Below are positions 46,720-59,400 of a stretch of DNA of 64,000 nucleotides, piece by piece (positions within the stretch are counted from its first letter, which is position 1; every line of letters begins with the position of its first letter). The position numbers were made by a program, and so were the translations under genes. Below the pieces are notes generated by a model, which saw only the letters and a program-made list of their open reading frames with translations, was not told the origin of the DNA and ran no database searches. This DNA comes from Peromyscus leucopus (lineage: Eukaryota; Chordata; Mammalia; Rodentia; Cricetidae): positions 73,571,231 to 73,635,230 of the forward strand of contig NC_051070.1 of assembly GCF_004664715.2 (NCBI RefSeq). The letters are read 5' to 3'.

Positions 46720-47840
46720 ATCAACTTAATATTTAAGAAAAAGCCTTCAAGAAAATTTCACATACTTTCATGACAAAAACCCTAGAGAGAATAGGACTAG
46801 CAAAAACATACTTCACCTTAATAAAACTTATATGAGAAAGCCACAGGCAACAGAATTCTAAATATAGATAAATTTAGGGCAATCTCACAGAAATTAGAAG
46901 CAAGAGAGAGATTCCCACAATCCTCACTCATTTTCAATATTGTACTTGAAATACTAGCTGGAGCAATAAGACAAGTGAAGGAAATCAAAGGAATACAAAT
47001 AGAAGTCAAATTATCCTTATTTGTATATGACATGATATTATACATAAGAGATCCCAAAACTTCTATCATAAAACTAGACAAGATAAAAAAAATTCAGCAA
47101 TATAGCAGAATACAGAAGCAAATTACATAAATCAGTAGCATTTTTATACATACTCATATACAATCCCATTTCTAATAGCATCAAAGAAATAAAATTTCTA
47201 GATTGAACCTAGCCAAGGAAGTGAAAGACTACTATATTAAAATTTTTAGATCTCTGAGAAAGAGATAAAGGCATTAGGAAATAGAGACATCCATGCTCAT
47301 GGATTGGTAGAAGTAACAGGAAAATGACCATTTTATCAAAATCCATTTGTAGATTCAATGCAACTCTACCCAAAATTGGTATCTCATTTCTCACAGAAAT
47401 TCTTGTAAAAAGTCTATCCTAAAATTCTTATGGAACTACAAAAGGATCCTGAGCAAAATGATCAATGCTGGAGCAATTACAATTCCAGATACCGAGACAC
47501 ATTGCAGACAACAGTAACAAAAACAAAGTAGAATGATGGAACAAAATTGAAGACCCAAATATGAGTTTGCATAACTGAAACCATCTAATATTTGACAAAG
47601 ATTCCAAAATCATAAGCTGGAGAACAGACATCATGTTCAACAAATGGTACTGGGAAAACTGGATTTCCACATGAAGAAGAGTGAAATAGTATCTGTAATT
47701 ATCACCTTGCATAAAAGTTAACTCCAAGTTGATCAAAGACTGAAATGTGATGCCTGAAATAGTGAAACTGCTAGGAGAAAAAGTAGGCATTACTTGCATT
47801 TTAATGGACCCATATTTGAAGGTTAGGCCATGAATGTCAA
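46720..47840 (+). pseudogene. Old L1 ORF2 fragment
   Basis: 'gtacttgaaatactagctgg', 'gaggcaataagacaagtgaa'-like sequence, 'atatgacatgatattataca' (decayed palm motif) and 'ttcaacaaatggtactggga' are collinear with ORF2 near 32140-33000. Stops are frequent. Confidence 0.8.
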
Positions 47841-50097
47841 ATAACTTTATGTTAATTAATGACACAAAGTTCTTGTGTTGTGAGAGCTGGATGTAAACTT
47901 CAATTCACAGGATGTTCCTGGGGAATTTCAGAATGTGTCAATTGTATTTTAGCAAAATAAATAAATAAATAATAAAACCACAAACTAATATGAAAGATAT
48001 AAAACTATCTTCAAATTCTGTATCTGAATATAAATAGGAAACATATAGATGCAAACATATAAAAGGAAATGCATACTTAAAAAGCATTTCGTACTTATTT
48101 CTTCTTTATAAACTGAATATGTGTCTAATGCTATGACTGTATTTAAGTACATGAGGCAGAACATTGTTCTAGAGGGTCAGTTTTTGTATATGACAGGTCC
48201 ATAATACCCTTGGTCTAGAATCCATGCTTTAGATACCAAGAATATAATCATAGATGCTTCTAAGGATTAACACAGCAAGGTATTTTGGGGCTTGGTATGA
48301 TGAAAAGGCACATGAATTCTTATCAAATATTGACATTCTCACCGATGTTTATGTCTTGAAGCAAAATGAATTAACCAAAAACTTACTCCTTGATTTTTTT
48401 CCCCAACCACATTGTATGGTCTATAACAAGACAAATCATTTTGCTAGTTCTGCTTCTTGCTGCATGTGTTGAATACTCAAGTTGTTCTAGTGAGTAAACA
48501 ACTCTCTCATGTAATTATCTCTAATGGAGGCAATTTCTGTGATCTCAGCTCTCATGTGGGTCTCTTGGTCACTACAGTCCAGTGACGTCAATTCACAATT
48601 AATTTCTAATCATTGCAATTGCTTTTTATATAACTCTATGCTGATGACAGTCATATTCCAAGGAATTGAGGGTGGAAATTAAATTGGGAAAGGCATGGGT
48701 TTCCTGTCTTCCTCACCTATATATTGGCTCCTGCGGTATTGTGCTGCTCTTGGTTGGTGCTTTTAAAAAAGATCACTTTTTTTTTTCTGGAACTATAAGA
48801 TGAGATAAGTCAGGAGACACATTCTTATGACATGTAAGTAAATGTATATATACATTATATATGCAATGTAAACCAAGAAATGTGAATATTCATCATAGGT
48901 GTTAATTTCTGGAGGATGCTGAAAGTTATTTGTGGTTATCTAATTTATTTTTTGTGAACAGAAGCATCCTATATCTAGAGTTAGGCAAAGTCTTTTGCAA
49001 ATTCTGTAAAACATTATTTATTTTGAATTCTTTTTAATTGTCTTTTCCCCATTTCAGATTTTTGGCTATCTAAGTGCTCTCCAGCTCCTTAGAACCCCCA
49101 CATACAACTACAGCTGATCTACTAGAAAGCAGACCCTTGTGGCTACAGACATTCAACTTATTTCTTCCTATTTTTTTCCCAAAAACTAAATGTTATGTTA
49201 TCCCTGTAGTGATGTATAGCAACTAAATCTTTCCAATTGTTAATGACTACAGTAGATTACAGGATAGCTACATATTTTCCACTTAAAATCAAACAAGCAA
49301 AGTGTTTTTGTATGTATGCAAAGACAATGTATCAAAATGTGTCCACTACTAGCAATGTGACACACCTATTTGTCTTGAGTTGGAAAGTAAGAGGACAGAA
49401 ATGTTTAAAAGTTGGTGAAAGGTGCATCCATGGAACAGAAAGCTTTGTGACTCTTGTAAACTACATATTCTTCCTCACTTCATCTATCAGTTCTAATATC
49501 TGAGTAATAGTCCTGCAGAAAAATTTATAGATTAAAATTGCAAAAATCGGGAAATTGAAGATCACTCTGCCCCTCTAAATCTTCAGGCATGGTTCATCTT
49601 TAAATATTGTAAGAACCAAAATCAATAAACATGAGCACATCTAATTGGAAACATATTTTAGTCTGAGTTATGCCAGCAATGTGAAATTATCAAATAATAA
49701 CTAGCTTAGAATAAATTAGAATAATCTAAGACAACACACTATAACTTAACAGTAATTATAAATTCTTAGAAATCATTGACTCATCACCTAAGTAATCAAT
49801 TGGGAGGCAAATTTGGTGATTTTTTTTTAGGATAGTCTGATTAACATGTAAGGATGATGAGTCTTAAGAGGTTAAAGGACCCAGGCAGTGATTTGTAGAT
49901 GCCCAATAACACAATTATACTGACATATCATTTCTGGCTTTCATCAATATAGAATTTATTTCAGATAAAATGTTAACACTTTTCATCTAATATATAATGT
50001 GCCAGCCAAAGAAGGCAATTGATTTTATTAACTTCTCTGAATTATCAAGGGATCAATAATACTGACCTATACTCTTTATAGAAGCAGATATAAATCT
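47841..50097. other. No gene or named repeat seen
   Basis: AT-rich, single-copy-looking DNA. Short open frames (for example 48254-48472 and 49237-49503) have no recognisable domain and no similarity to OR sequence. Confidence 0.45.
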
Positions 50098-50823
50098 ATA
50101 ATAGAACATTTGATTTTTGAGAAGGTACATTTTTTTCCTGAACCTTCTTTTTTAAACCTTTGTTTTATTTCTCAGAAGTCCCAACTCTCAAATAGGATCT
50201 TTACAGGCAGGAAAAATAATAATACAAGTAGAAACATCTTGCTGGGATTTTCATAAATACCCCATTAGGGAGAGTAAGTGTGAAAGAATCAGAAGGAACT
50301 TCCTAGAGCAATGTGACAGAGGCATTTGTGAACAGAGAATTTAAATTTACATGGGAAATACATTTAGAGTACACACTCCCACAGCTTTTATTTCAGACAC
50401 TAAGAAACTTGGTTCTAGATTTTCCTAAAGCTTTCCAAGAGTCCCAGAAATCACAGTCAGTGTGAGAAATCAACTTTACAGGAAAGTCAGAGGAGTTAGT
50501 GAAGGCTGATTCTTGATTTGACCTACTTATATGATTGAACTTTATACTGTATTTTAAATTTTCTGCTCACAAATGCCTCTGTCACATTGCTCTAGGAAGT
50601 TCCTTCTGATTCTTTCACACTTACTCTCCCTTAAGGGGTTTATATGAAAATTCCAGCAAGATGTTTCCATCTGTATTACTCCCTTTCCTGCCTACAAGTG
50701 TCCTCTGTGGCAGGTATCTAAGAGTTGGGACTTCGGAAAAAATAAAAGAAAGCTTAAAAAAAAAAAGAAGGTTCAGAAAAAAAATTGTGGTACCTTCTCA
50801 AAAATAAAAGATTCTATTATATA
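50098..50823. repeat. Large imperfect inverted repeat (palindrome)
   Basis: The left arm (50098-50353) and right arm (50549-50823) are reverse complements over about 255-275 bp, with roughly 195 bp between them. The inner parts, 50267-50331 and 50567-50631, match perfectly over 65 nt. The outer parts differ by substitutions and small indels. No terminal target duplication or transposase sequence was found. It lies 1.3 kb before the OR4K15-like gene. Confidence 0.92.
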
Positions 50824-51384
50824 TATTTTTTTCTATAGGATGCTCTGCTTTAAAACTCTACTTCTTAAACATTTCTGAATACCTTGGTGTGCTTGCTTTG
50901 ATGGTAAAAGTGATAAAACACAAATTAGTTCATTGCAGGGTGCTGACAAGTTGGAGACATGAAATACAAAAGTTATTCTCTGAGTTTGTTTCTGGAAATT
51001 AATTAAGATTATTCATCATTTATTGCCCTATGTGTAACTCACCCAGTGAAACTCAAGCAGTTTTGATCTAAGAAGACATTGATATTTATAGTTGCCAGTG
51101 TCTAGAAATAATAAAAACACATCTTTCAAGACCTGATTTAGATGTGATGATTTTCAAATTGAGATAATCTATTGACCTTTTGCAGACTGCTTTCTAATTT
51201 TCTCATTTCTCTAAAGGTCTGTGGGTTATAGATCACTTATATGTGTAAAAACAAGATAAAAGGGATAAAGTTCAGATAAAATAAGACATATTATCCATGT
51301 AGGAAGAAAAAATTCCTGCAGCATAAATTCCTATGATACATAATCACTCTCCCTAAACTTAATTATTCTTGGGGATTTTCAAAT

Positions 51385-51431
<47 letters not shown>

Positions 51432-52080
51432 AATAAATTCCTGTGATTACTAACACTAGTGACTGTGTATGAAAAAGATTAGATTCTCCAGGCTTAGCTG
51501 ACAGGAACAAATATATCTGATTTCATTGTAAGGAGAAACTGTATGATGATCTGAATGACCAGAAGAAAAATTCTCTGAAGTTCTGTATTTTCCATTTACG
51601 CCAGGACTTGGTATTTTCCTTTACAGAATTTGTAGTTGGAGAGGAGGAGATAATATGCAGTTACTCAGGGTGAGGGTCCGTTTCATAGATTAGCTAATTT
51701 ACGCAAATCCAGAATTGTCTGTCTTTGCAGCTATAAACTTCATAAACACAAAGCGTGGTTGTAAAATGGCAAAACAAGAAGTGTACATTTCACTAAGCTT
51801 TTGCAAGGTGAACACTGTCATCAGCCACATCAGCAAGAGTGCTCCCAGGCCTCAGTGTCCTTCTGATCCTTATCTTCTGTTCAAGGATGACTATAGTCAG
51901 GTTCCTCAAAACCATGTATTCACTTGGACTGATTTCAGACTATATATGACTAGATTCATACAACATTTTATGGCATTATTCATGTAGTTTTGAATAACTC
52001 CATGGATAAAAACATTAAAAAGAATAATCTTTGAAATATGAACTGTAATTGAGAAAGCAAGCCAAACTTATTTAATCGAT
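50824..52080. other. OR4K15 upstream region with (GT)n at 51387-51428
   Basis: About 21 GT units at 51387-51428. Otherwise AT-rich with no named repeat. A promoter is expected here or further upstream but cannot be placed. Confidence 0.5.
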
Positions 52081-52083
52081 TGA

Positions 52084-52105
52084 TTTCTGTTCTGTTTCTA
52101 TTCAG
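52084..52105 (+). promoter_or_regulatory. Predicted 3' splice site before OR4K15-like CDS
   Basis: A pyrimidine-rich run 'ttctgttctgtttctattcag' (given here as 'tctgttctgtttctattcag') ends in AG at 52105, 28 bp before the start codon. This fits the usual OR layout of non-coding 5' exon(s) spliced to one coding exon. Confidence 0.65.
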
Positions 52106-52133
52106 CAACTGAAGACAAATTCTTCCAAAGTCA

Positions 52134-53108
52134 ATGAATGAAACAAATTACTCTCGGGTAACAGAGTTTGTGCTGTTGGGCCTGTCAAGTTCAAAGGAGC
52201 TCCAACCTTTCTTATTTCTCATATTTTCACTCCTGTACTTAGCAATTCTGCTGGGCAACTTCCTCATTATCCTCACAGTGACTTCAGACTCTCGACTTCA
52301 TACACCCATGTACTTTCTGCTTGCAAATTTATCTTTTATAGATATATGTGTGGCCTCTTTTGCTACACCCAAAATGCTTGCTGACTTTCTGGTTGAACGA
52401 AAAACTATATCCTTTAATGCCTGCTTGGCTCAGATTTTCTTTGTTCATCTCTTTACTGGTGGTGAAATGGTACTTCTTGTATCCATGGCCTACGATCGCT
52501 ATGTTGCAATATGCAAACCTCTCCACTATATGACAATCATGAGTCGCCGTGTGTGTATTATTCTGGTCATCATCTCCTGGTGTGTGGGTTTCATTCATAC
52601 AACTAGCCAGTTGGCATTCACTGTTAACTTGCCATTTTGTGGTCCTAACGAGGTAGACAGTTTTTTCTGTGATCTCCCACTGGTGACCAAGTTAGCTTGC
52701 CTAGACACTTATGTTGTCAGCTTACTGATAGTTGCAGATAGTGGCTTTCTCTCCATGAGTTCATTTCTCCTCTTGGTTGTCTCCTACACTGTGATTCTCA
52801 TTACAGTTAGGAATCGCTCCTCTGCTAGCATGGCCAAGGCCCGCTCCACCCTAACTGCTCACATCACCGTAGTCACACTCTTCTTTGGACCATGCATCTT
52901 CATCTATGTGTGGCCCTTTAGCAGTTATTCAGTTGACAAAGTCCTTGCTGTGTTCTACACCATCTTTACACCCATATTAAACCCAGTTATCTACACTTTG
53001 AGAAACAAAGAAGTAAAAGCAGCAATGTCAAAGCTGAGGAGTCGATATCTGAAGCCTGGACAGGTTTCTGCACTGATTAGAAATGTTCTTATTATGGAAA
53101 CAAAGTAA
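52134..53108 (+). CDS. Or4k15-like: Olfactory receptor, family 4 subfamily K (OR4K15-like)
   Basis: Intact 324-residue class II OR. Landmarks: N-glycosylation sites N2-E-T and N5-Y-S, GN (41-42), LHTPMY (55-60), MAYDRYVAIC (118-127), C97/C179, SY (217-218), KARSTLTAHITVV (235-247) in place of the common KAFSTC form, and NPVIYTLRN (283-291). The C-tail runs about 33 residues past the NPxxY region. The sequence is very close throughout to human OR4K15 as I recall it, including the long tail and the final ETK. Human OR4K15 is annotated with a longer N-terminus; here the Met at 52134 fits the standard OR length and lies 28 bp after a good splice acceptor. No frame breaks. Confidence 0.96.
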   Translation: MNETNYSRVTEFVLLGLSSSKELQPFLFLIFSLLYLAILLGNFLIILTVTSDSRLHTPMYFLLANLSFIDICVASFATPKMLADFLVERKTISFNACLAQIFFVHLFTGGEMVLLVSMAYDRYVAICKPLHYMTIMSRRVCIILVIISWCVGFIHTTSQLAFTVNLPFCGPNEVDSFFCDLPLVTKLACLDTYVVSLLIVADSGFLSMSSFLLLVVSYTVILITVRNRSSASMAKARSTLTAHITVVTLFFGPCIFIYVWPFSSYSVDKVLAVFYTIFTPILNPVIYTLRNKEVKAAMSKLRSRYLKPGQVSALIRNVLIMETK

Positions 53109-53323
53109 AATTACAGGGCTGGAAGCATTCTTGTTTTGTCTCTGGACATTTCCAAAATGGAATTGCTGTTATTTGTAAAGTTAGTCAATTAACATGTGGA
53201 GATATTTGAGGGCTTATGATAAGAGTAATCGGCAGAACGTATTTCATGAAATTTAATGTTCTTCCAACTACTTTTGTACTTTGCTGTTGTTTGTTCTTGT
53301 TTTAAAAATTAAGATGGCTTTAA

Positions 53324-53329
53324 AATAAA
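53324..53329 (+). terminator. Candidate polyadenylation signal for OR4K15-like
   Basis: AATAAA about 215 bp after the stop codon, in AT-rich DNA. It is the first canonical hexamer downstream. Confidence 0.4.
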
Positions 53330-54713
53330 AGGTCTGCTTTAATATGAATGTAGTTATTGCATTTATTGAATTGTAAATATTTTTGCTGTGTGTGGTTGGA
53401 AAATATAATTTATATTCAAACTATCAAGTACATTTGTTTGTAAAAAAAGAAATGCATTTTCTAAAACCAGATTTTCAAACAAAAGACGAGTGATGCGTAC
53501 TTGTTGCTTTTTCTAGTTCTATGTTCATTTTTCTCCTGCCATAATGTAGCTTTCTGTGAATTCCATGTGCTGACTGGAATTTAATGTTAGTCACAATGGT
53601 TTGCATTCACTGGGTCCGTGCACAGAGTTTACTATTCAGTACCAGGTTCCACAACACTCGGATTTTATGTACAAAGGAATCAAAGTAAATGGAACTTAAT
53701 TACAATAGGTAAGAACATGAATGGATTGTTTAGACAAGCCAAAGAGATTATGCACATCAATTCCTGGGCAGAACCTTGTATCTTGTAAATAAAGCCCTAA
53801 TACTGCTTGAAAAAAAAAATAAATCCTTAGATGTTACTGAAACTTTATAAGAACCAAGAGTTCTTACCATGGGTTACCTAATAGACATGTTTTTAAAACT
53901 GCCCATTATTTAGGAATTTACTGTTTCCATCAACAAATCCAAGAAATCATCATATGTTTACTCCTACATCTAGTTTGGCATAGGCAGGTCCAAAGGTACC
54001 ATCAAGTTGTATGAATAATCACTTCTGAACATATATAATATACATATGTCACAAAATACCTTTGTCTCCATTATGTTTTTGGAGCTCATGGAAGAATTGT
54101 CATGGCCAGTCGAGAGAAAAAGTAGTAATTTAATTTTCATCCTCAGAAAGGACTTTTATACCTCTTTATATATGAAAACAAATAGGCTGTTGCTCCTTTG
54201 AAGCTTCATTCAGAGATACCAGAAATGAATGGGTGAAAGAACTTTTTATTGGTGTATGCACCAATGAACATTTTTCTTAATATTCATCTTTGGATATGGC
54301 ACTAGAATTAGGTAAAATTATTAAAAAGCATGGATAACAGGAAAATGGTATGGCTAGATTGCAATATTAGAATAGAATAATTTTGAGAATCAGATAAGAT
54401 GAGTGATCTGTCATGAGGACAGACATAAATATTAGCACTGTTTTGAATCTTCATTATCATATAATTTGCCTTCCACAGAGGAGGCAACCAAAGCAAGGAA
54501 AACGGGATTAGCAGTCAATTGATACTATTGCTTGTTCCCCAAGTGCATACTCAAAACACATTGATGAAAGATGACAGAAGCCATGGTTTAGACTGTGAAT
54601 GTGTTTGGGTGCATTAAGTTTGCCTTAAGTTTGTCTGTTCTTGTCAATACTGATACCGTTTACTTGATCTATGATCAGAAGATATTGGAATCTGAAAACT
54701 TGCCATTTGTTGG
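53330..54713. other. No gene; possible processed-transcript 3' end at 53690-53819
   Basis: Near 53785-53819 'gtaaataaagccctaata' is followed, about 15 nt after AATAAA, by a run of ten A. This looks like the 3' end of a polyadenylated RNA copied into DNA, or a genuine 3' UTR end of the OR gene. The source gene is not recognised. The rest is unremarkable. Confidence 0.35.
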
Positions 54714-54728
54714 TGGTTAATAATTTCT

Positions 54729-56101
54729 TTTTTGTTAAGAAATTATTTTATTCATTTTACATACCAATCACAGATCCCCCTCTTCCTTACTCCCACCCTT
54801 CCGGCCTCTCCTATCAACTCACCCTCCCATTCCCTCCTACAAGAAGGTAAGGCCTCCCTTGGGGAGTCAGCAGTAGAAGCAGGCCCAACCTCTCCCCCCC
54901 ACCTCTGCCTCAAGGCTGTGCGAGGTATACCCCCATAGGTAGTGGGTTGCAAAAAGCCCACTCATGCACCAGGGATGGATCCCGATTGTACTGCCTGGGG
55001 GCCCCTTAAGCAGATCAAGCTACACCACTGTCTTGCTTATGCAGATGGTCTAGTCCAATCCCTTAGAGGCTCCACAGTTATTGATCTAAATTTCACGAGT
55101 TTCCACTAGTTTGGTTTGGTTGTCTCTGTACGTTTCCCTATTGTGATCTTGATGCCCCTTGCTCATAGAATCCCTCTTCTCTCTCTTCCACTGGACTCCT
55201 GGAGCTTGGCCTGGTGTTTGGCTGTGGATCTCTGCATCTGTTTTCATCAGTTACTGAAGAAAGGCTCTATGATGACTGTTAGGCTATTCACTAATCTGAT
55301 TACTGGGATGAGCCAGTTCAGGCACCCTCTCCACTATTGCTAGTAGTCTAAGCTGGGGTCATCCTTGTGGATTCCTGGGAATTTCCCTAGCACATGGCTT
55401 CTCCCTATCCCTATTATGTCTCCCTCTATCATGGTATCTCTTTCAATATAGTACTGGAAGTTTTAGCTAGAACAGTAAGACAACAAAAGAAGATCAAGGG
55501 GATACAAATTGGAAAGGAAGAAGTCAAACTTTTGCTATTTGCAGACGATATGATAATATATATAAGTGACCCCAAAAATTCTATCAGGGAACTTCTACAG
55601 CTGATAAACACATTCGGCAATGTGGTAGAATACAAGATTAACTAAAATAAATCAGTAACTCTCCTATATACAAATGATAAAGGGCTGAGAAAGAAATAAG
55701 CGAAACATCACCCTTTACAATAGCCACAAATAACACAAAATACCTTGGGGTAACTCTAACTGAGCAAGTGAAAGACCTGTGTGACAAGAACTTTAAGTCT
55801 CTGAAGAAAGAAATTGAAGAAGATATCAGAAAATGGAAAGATCTCCCATGCTCATGGATAGGTAGAATCAACATAGTAAAAATGGCAATCTTACCAAAAG
55901 CAATATACAGATTCAATGCAATCCCCATCAAAATCCCAACACAATTCTTCAAAGACCTAGAAAGAACAATACTCAACTTCATATGGAGAAACAAAAGAAC
56001 CCAGGATAGCTAAAACAATCCTGTACAATAAAGCCACCTCTGAAGGTATTACCATGCCTGACCTCAAGCTCTACTATAGAGCTGTAATAATACAAACAGC
56101 T
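54729..56101 (-). mobile_element. Twin-primed (5'-inverted) L1
   Basis: The left part (54729-55439) is L1 3' UTR in minus orientation with its tail at the left edge. The right part (55440-56101) is ORF2 RT-region sequence in + orientation, including [17 protein letters not shown] with the catalytic FADD motif near 55537-55551. Flanking copies 'tggttaataatttct' (54714-54728) and 'tggttaatcatttct' (56102-56116) match at 14 of 15 positions. Confidence 0.9.
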
Positions 56102-56139
56102 TGGTTAATCATTTCTATCAGATTGATTCTTCTACATAT

Positions 56140-56800
56140 GGTAATGCCTGCTCTTGTTGGATTTGATTTCTTCTCTCATCATGAACTTTTCTGCTCACAC
56201 ATCTAGTACTATGGGTGAAGCCTTATGAGAATTTACCCATCCATTTTGTCATGCCAATTGATATTGTCATTTTTAGGTAATATTTATGCAACAATATTGT
56301 TAAGATTTCCTGAGTGCAGTTTCCCTGTACTATAAAGGAGACACATCTCACAGCAAATATCCCATTTTGGTCCTCTCACTTTTAGAATCTTTCCACTTCC
56401 TCTTCCATAATGGTTTTTGAGGTTCAGGTGTTGGAGTGGTGCTGTAGATTTATCAGCCAGGGCTGAGCAGCCCACAGTCAGTCTGTATTTTGATCACTTG
56501 TAACTTTCTAAAAGAGCCTTGCTGAAAAGAAAAGATTCTTTGATGAGGGATGAGAGCCACACTGATCTTTAAGTATGAGGGTAAGTATGAAGAATACGGG
56601 TAGACATTATATTGGTGTAGTGAAGAACACTAAGTTCTCTGTAGGGTCCATAGTCTCACCAACCACAGGCAGTGGGCTAGGTTTACAGTGCCAAGTATGA
56701 ATTCCCCATAAGGTATAACTTAAATCCAATTAGATGGTTATTGGTTACTCCCAGCATGTAAGTATTGTGCATTTCTAGCGCATATATATATATTGTGAGT
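56140..56800 (-). mobile_element. Old L1 3' region fragment
   Basis: Resembles 20430-21230 in layout ('gagcaaccc'-poor, T-rich text with 'gggtaagtatgaagaata' and 'taaatccaattagatggtta', the latter matching 'taagtccaattagaatgctg' near 21216). No coding potential. Confidence 0.45.
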
Positions 56801-57169
56801 GAGGGACCAGTTTTCCCTATTTCATGTTTGGCTTTGTAAACTCTGTCCACAAGTCATTCATTATTCTCTATCTTTTCATTTGCATTTGTAAGAAGTTCTA
56901 CATGAATTGATCCTGATGCCTCTGCCTCTTACCCAGTAGTACTAAGCTTATTCTGTACTTTCTTTCATTTCTGTAATTTTCCTTTTGCACAATGGAAACA
57001 TGACTCTCACATTTTGTCATTTATATACTTTTTTCTAATCTCATAATGCATGAACACTTATATATTTGGCCTATAAATATTACATTAGAAAGTTTTGATT
57101 CTGGAGTGTTAAGATGTAGTACCCATAGTTAAATTAAGTGCTTGTATTTTCACTCAAAACATGATAAGA

Positions 57170-57540
57170 AGAAGAGGGGGAAAAGGGTTGTAGGAGCCAA
57201 GAGGTTATGGACAGCACAAGAAAACTCACAAAATCAACTAATCTGGGCTCACAGGGGCTTGCAGAGACTGAACTGACAACAGGGAGCCTGCATGGGACTG
57301 ACCTTAGGCACTCTGCATAGATACCACCATTGTGTAGCTTGGTCCTCTTGTGGGACTCCTAACAGCAGGAACAGGGGTTCTCTCTGACTCTTTTACTGGC
57401 TTCTGGGACCCTATTCCTTATACTGGGTCGCTTTGCCCAGCCTTAATACATGGGAAGGTACTTAGTCTTACTGCAGCTTGATATGCCATGTTTTGTTGAT
57501 ACTCATGGGAGGGCTGCCCTTTCCTAAACAGAAATCAGAT
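57170..57540 (+). mobile_element. L1 3' UTR fragment
   Basis: 'gttgtaggagccaagaggtt', 'gaaaactcacaaaatcaac', 'ttgtgtagcttggtcctctt' and 'gccctttcctaaacagaaat' match the L1 3' UTRs at 21975-22250 and 27050-27750. Confidence 0.75.
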
Positions 57541-58516
57541 AGATGCTCTGAGAAGAATTTGGTAATATCACCTTGCTGACCAAGGTCAATTACAACTTGT
57601 ATTAGTCCAGAATCTCACAGAATAATTTTGTTCGAACACAAAAATACTACACTTTATATTGCTCTTCTTTAGTTCCAATATTGTAGGACACATATCATTT
57701 ATCTAAATTCCATTATATGCTTTAAAATTTCAAAATTTAAAAAAAGAAAAAAAAACCAGAATTTTCATTTTTAGCCTGTAAATTGATTAAAATGTTTTGT
57801 TGATTGCTCTGCAAACAAAAAGATGTATTTTGGGGGTATAAATTATCTGATACACTTCCAAGCTTGAGATTGTTCATACACTCAAAAATTTTATGTGCAA
57901 TTTCATTGTTTGATATTCAATAATGGAATTTCTTCTATACAGCATAGACATTTTAAAGGGGATTTGAATAAGAAGCACATTATGCAAATAGTTTGTCATT
58001 GTCATTAAATGTTCGTTGGATCTTAATGACTATCTTCTGCTCCTTACTGCTATAGAAGTGTCTCAAATCCATTCTTGGAACAGGTGCATTATGAAGCATG
58101 TAAAAGCTCTCCTAGGAGAATCTTCTTTCCTCTCCATTGTAATTACTCACGTGACTTGATTTCAAAGAAATGTTCTTTACTTTCCAGCATTTTCCTTTCT
58201 TTTTGGGAGTTTTGGACTCTCCAGTTCTTGGTCCAGACTATAGATATGAGAATTTGTTTAGTTCATGAAATCTGAGTGATTACTTATATGTTATTTTTAA
58301 ATTGTTAAATTTTAATGTAATGTTTTAAAAGAAAAAAATGGATAAAAGAGTAAATTTTATGTTAGTATATTTTACCACAATAAAAAGTAAAAGACAAAAC
58401 AAAATTAAATTGATATCGTAAACATTTTCTATTAGAGATCATTAATTTACATTCCGATTGACATGGATAAAGATAATTTCTTTTTTTCTCATTGATATTT
58501 GATTACATCTTGTTTA

Positions 58517-58517
<1 letters not shown>
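57541..58517. other. No gene recognised
   Basis: AT-rich. The short frame at 58075-58275 has no recognisable features. Confidence 0.4.

Positions 58518-58564
<47 letters not shown>
58518..58564. repeat. (GT)n microsatellite
   Basis: About 23 GT units. Confidence 0.95.
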
Positions 58565-58567
<3 letters not shown>

Positions 58568-58739
58568 GTGCCAATGTCCATTTAAGGAAATCAAAGACCA
58601 ATTTAAAGAAGTCAGTTCTCTACTTCTACCAGGCGATTCCTGGGTATTGAACTCATGTTGTCAGTCTTGGTAGTAAGAGTATTTGAGGACTGAATAATTT
58701 GACCACCCTATTTTTATTTTTATTAGTAGTCTTTTAAAT

Positions 58740-59400
58740 TTTTTCACTAAATTTGGTTTTTCATGATTGTATGTATGTATACAGTACATTCTGCTCCCTC
58801 CCTCCTTCCATGTTCCCATCTTTATTCCTCACAGACCTACTATCCTCCTTCCTCCCTAGAGGTACCTTCCCTACATTCATGTGTTTTTGTTTTGTTTTTT
58901 CATCTCCTGAATTTAACCAAAGCTTTTGAATATGACTCTGGATTTGAAACTGTCTGATGGCACCTGGTGGCTCACCATTGGATAACACAAGTGAAGACAA
59001 TGACTGTTCCTCTACCCAATCCATCAGCAGCAAGTATTTCTTCAGGGAGATCTTAAGCTCAATTAGAGAGTTGTTGGTTACCACCAAAGTATGTATACCA
59101 CTACTGTACTTGGGGTTACAATACCATGCTGGTACTTGTTGTGGATCACTGGCCTCACAACTGGCTTAGGACTGTTAGATGCTTCCATCCTGTGGAAGCT
59201 TAGATGCCATCTTCTGGTACCATGAAAGCTAGTTAGTTCTCAGTGTGGAGGCTTTCAGGCCAGGACCAGCTCAGGAGTCTCTGGGCATTGCATCTGAAAT
59301 GCATGATGTCTTCAGCAATAGGGACTTATATTACACCTTTTGTGAGGGCAGCCAAAGGCAATAGCAATAGTCTGTAATGTTTGGAGTACACCATGGACAA
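58740..59400 (-). mobile_element. Old L1 3' region fragments
   Basis: T/C-rich minus-strand L1 3' UTR sequence ('gttggttaccaccaaagtat' near 59070, matching 'gttggttaccacaaaggtat' at 21235). Boundaries are diffuse. Confidence 0.4.

Noticed and set aside
51715..51987. 90-codon + frame just upstream of OR4K15-like
   Set aside because: No domain and no similarity to OR sequence; most likely chance.
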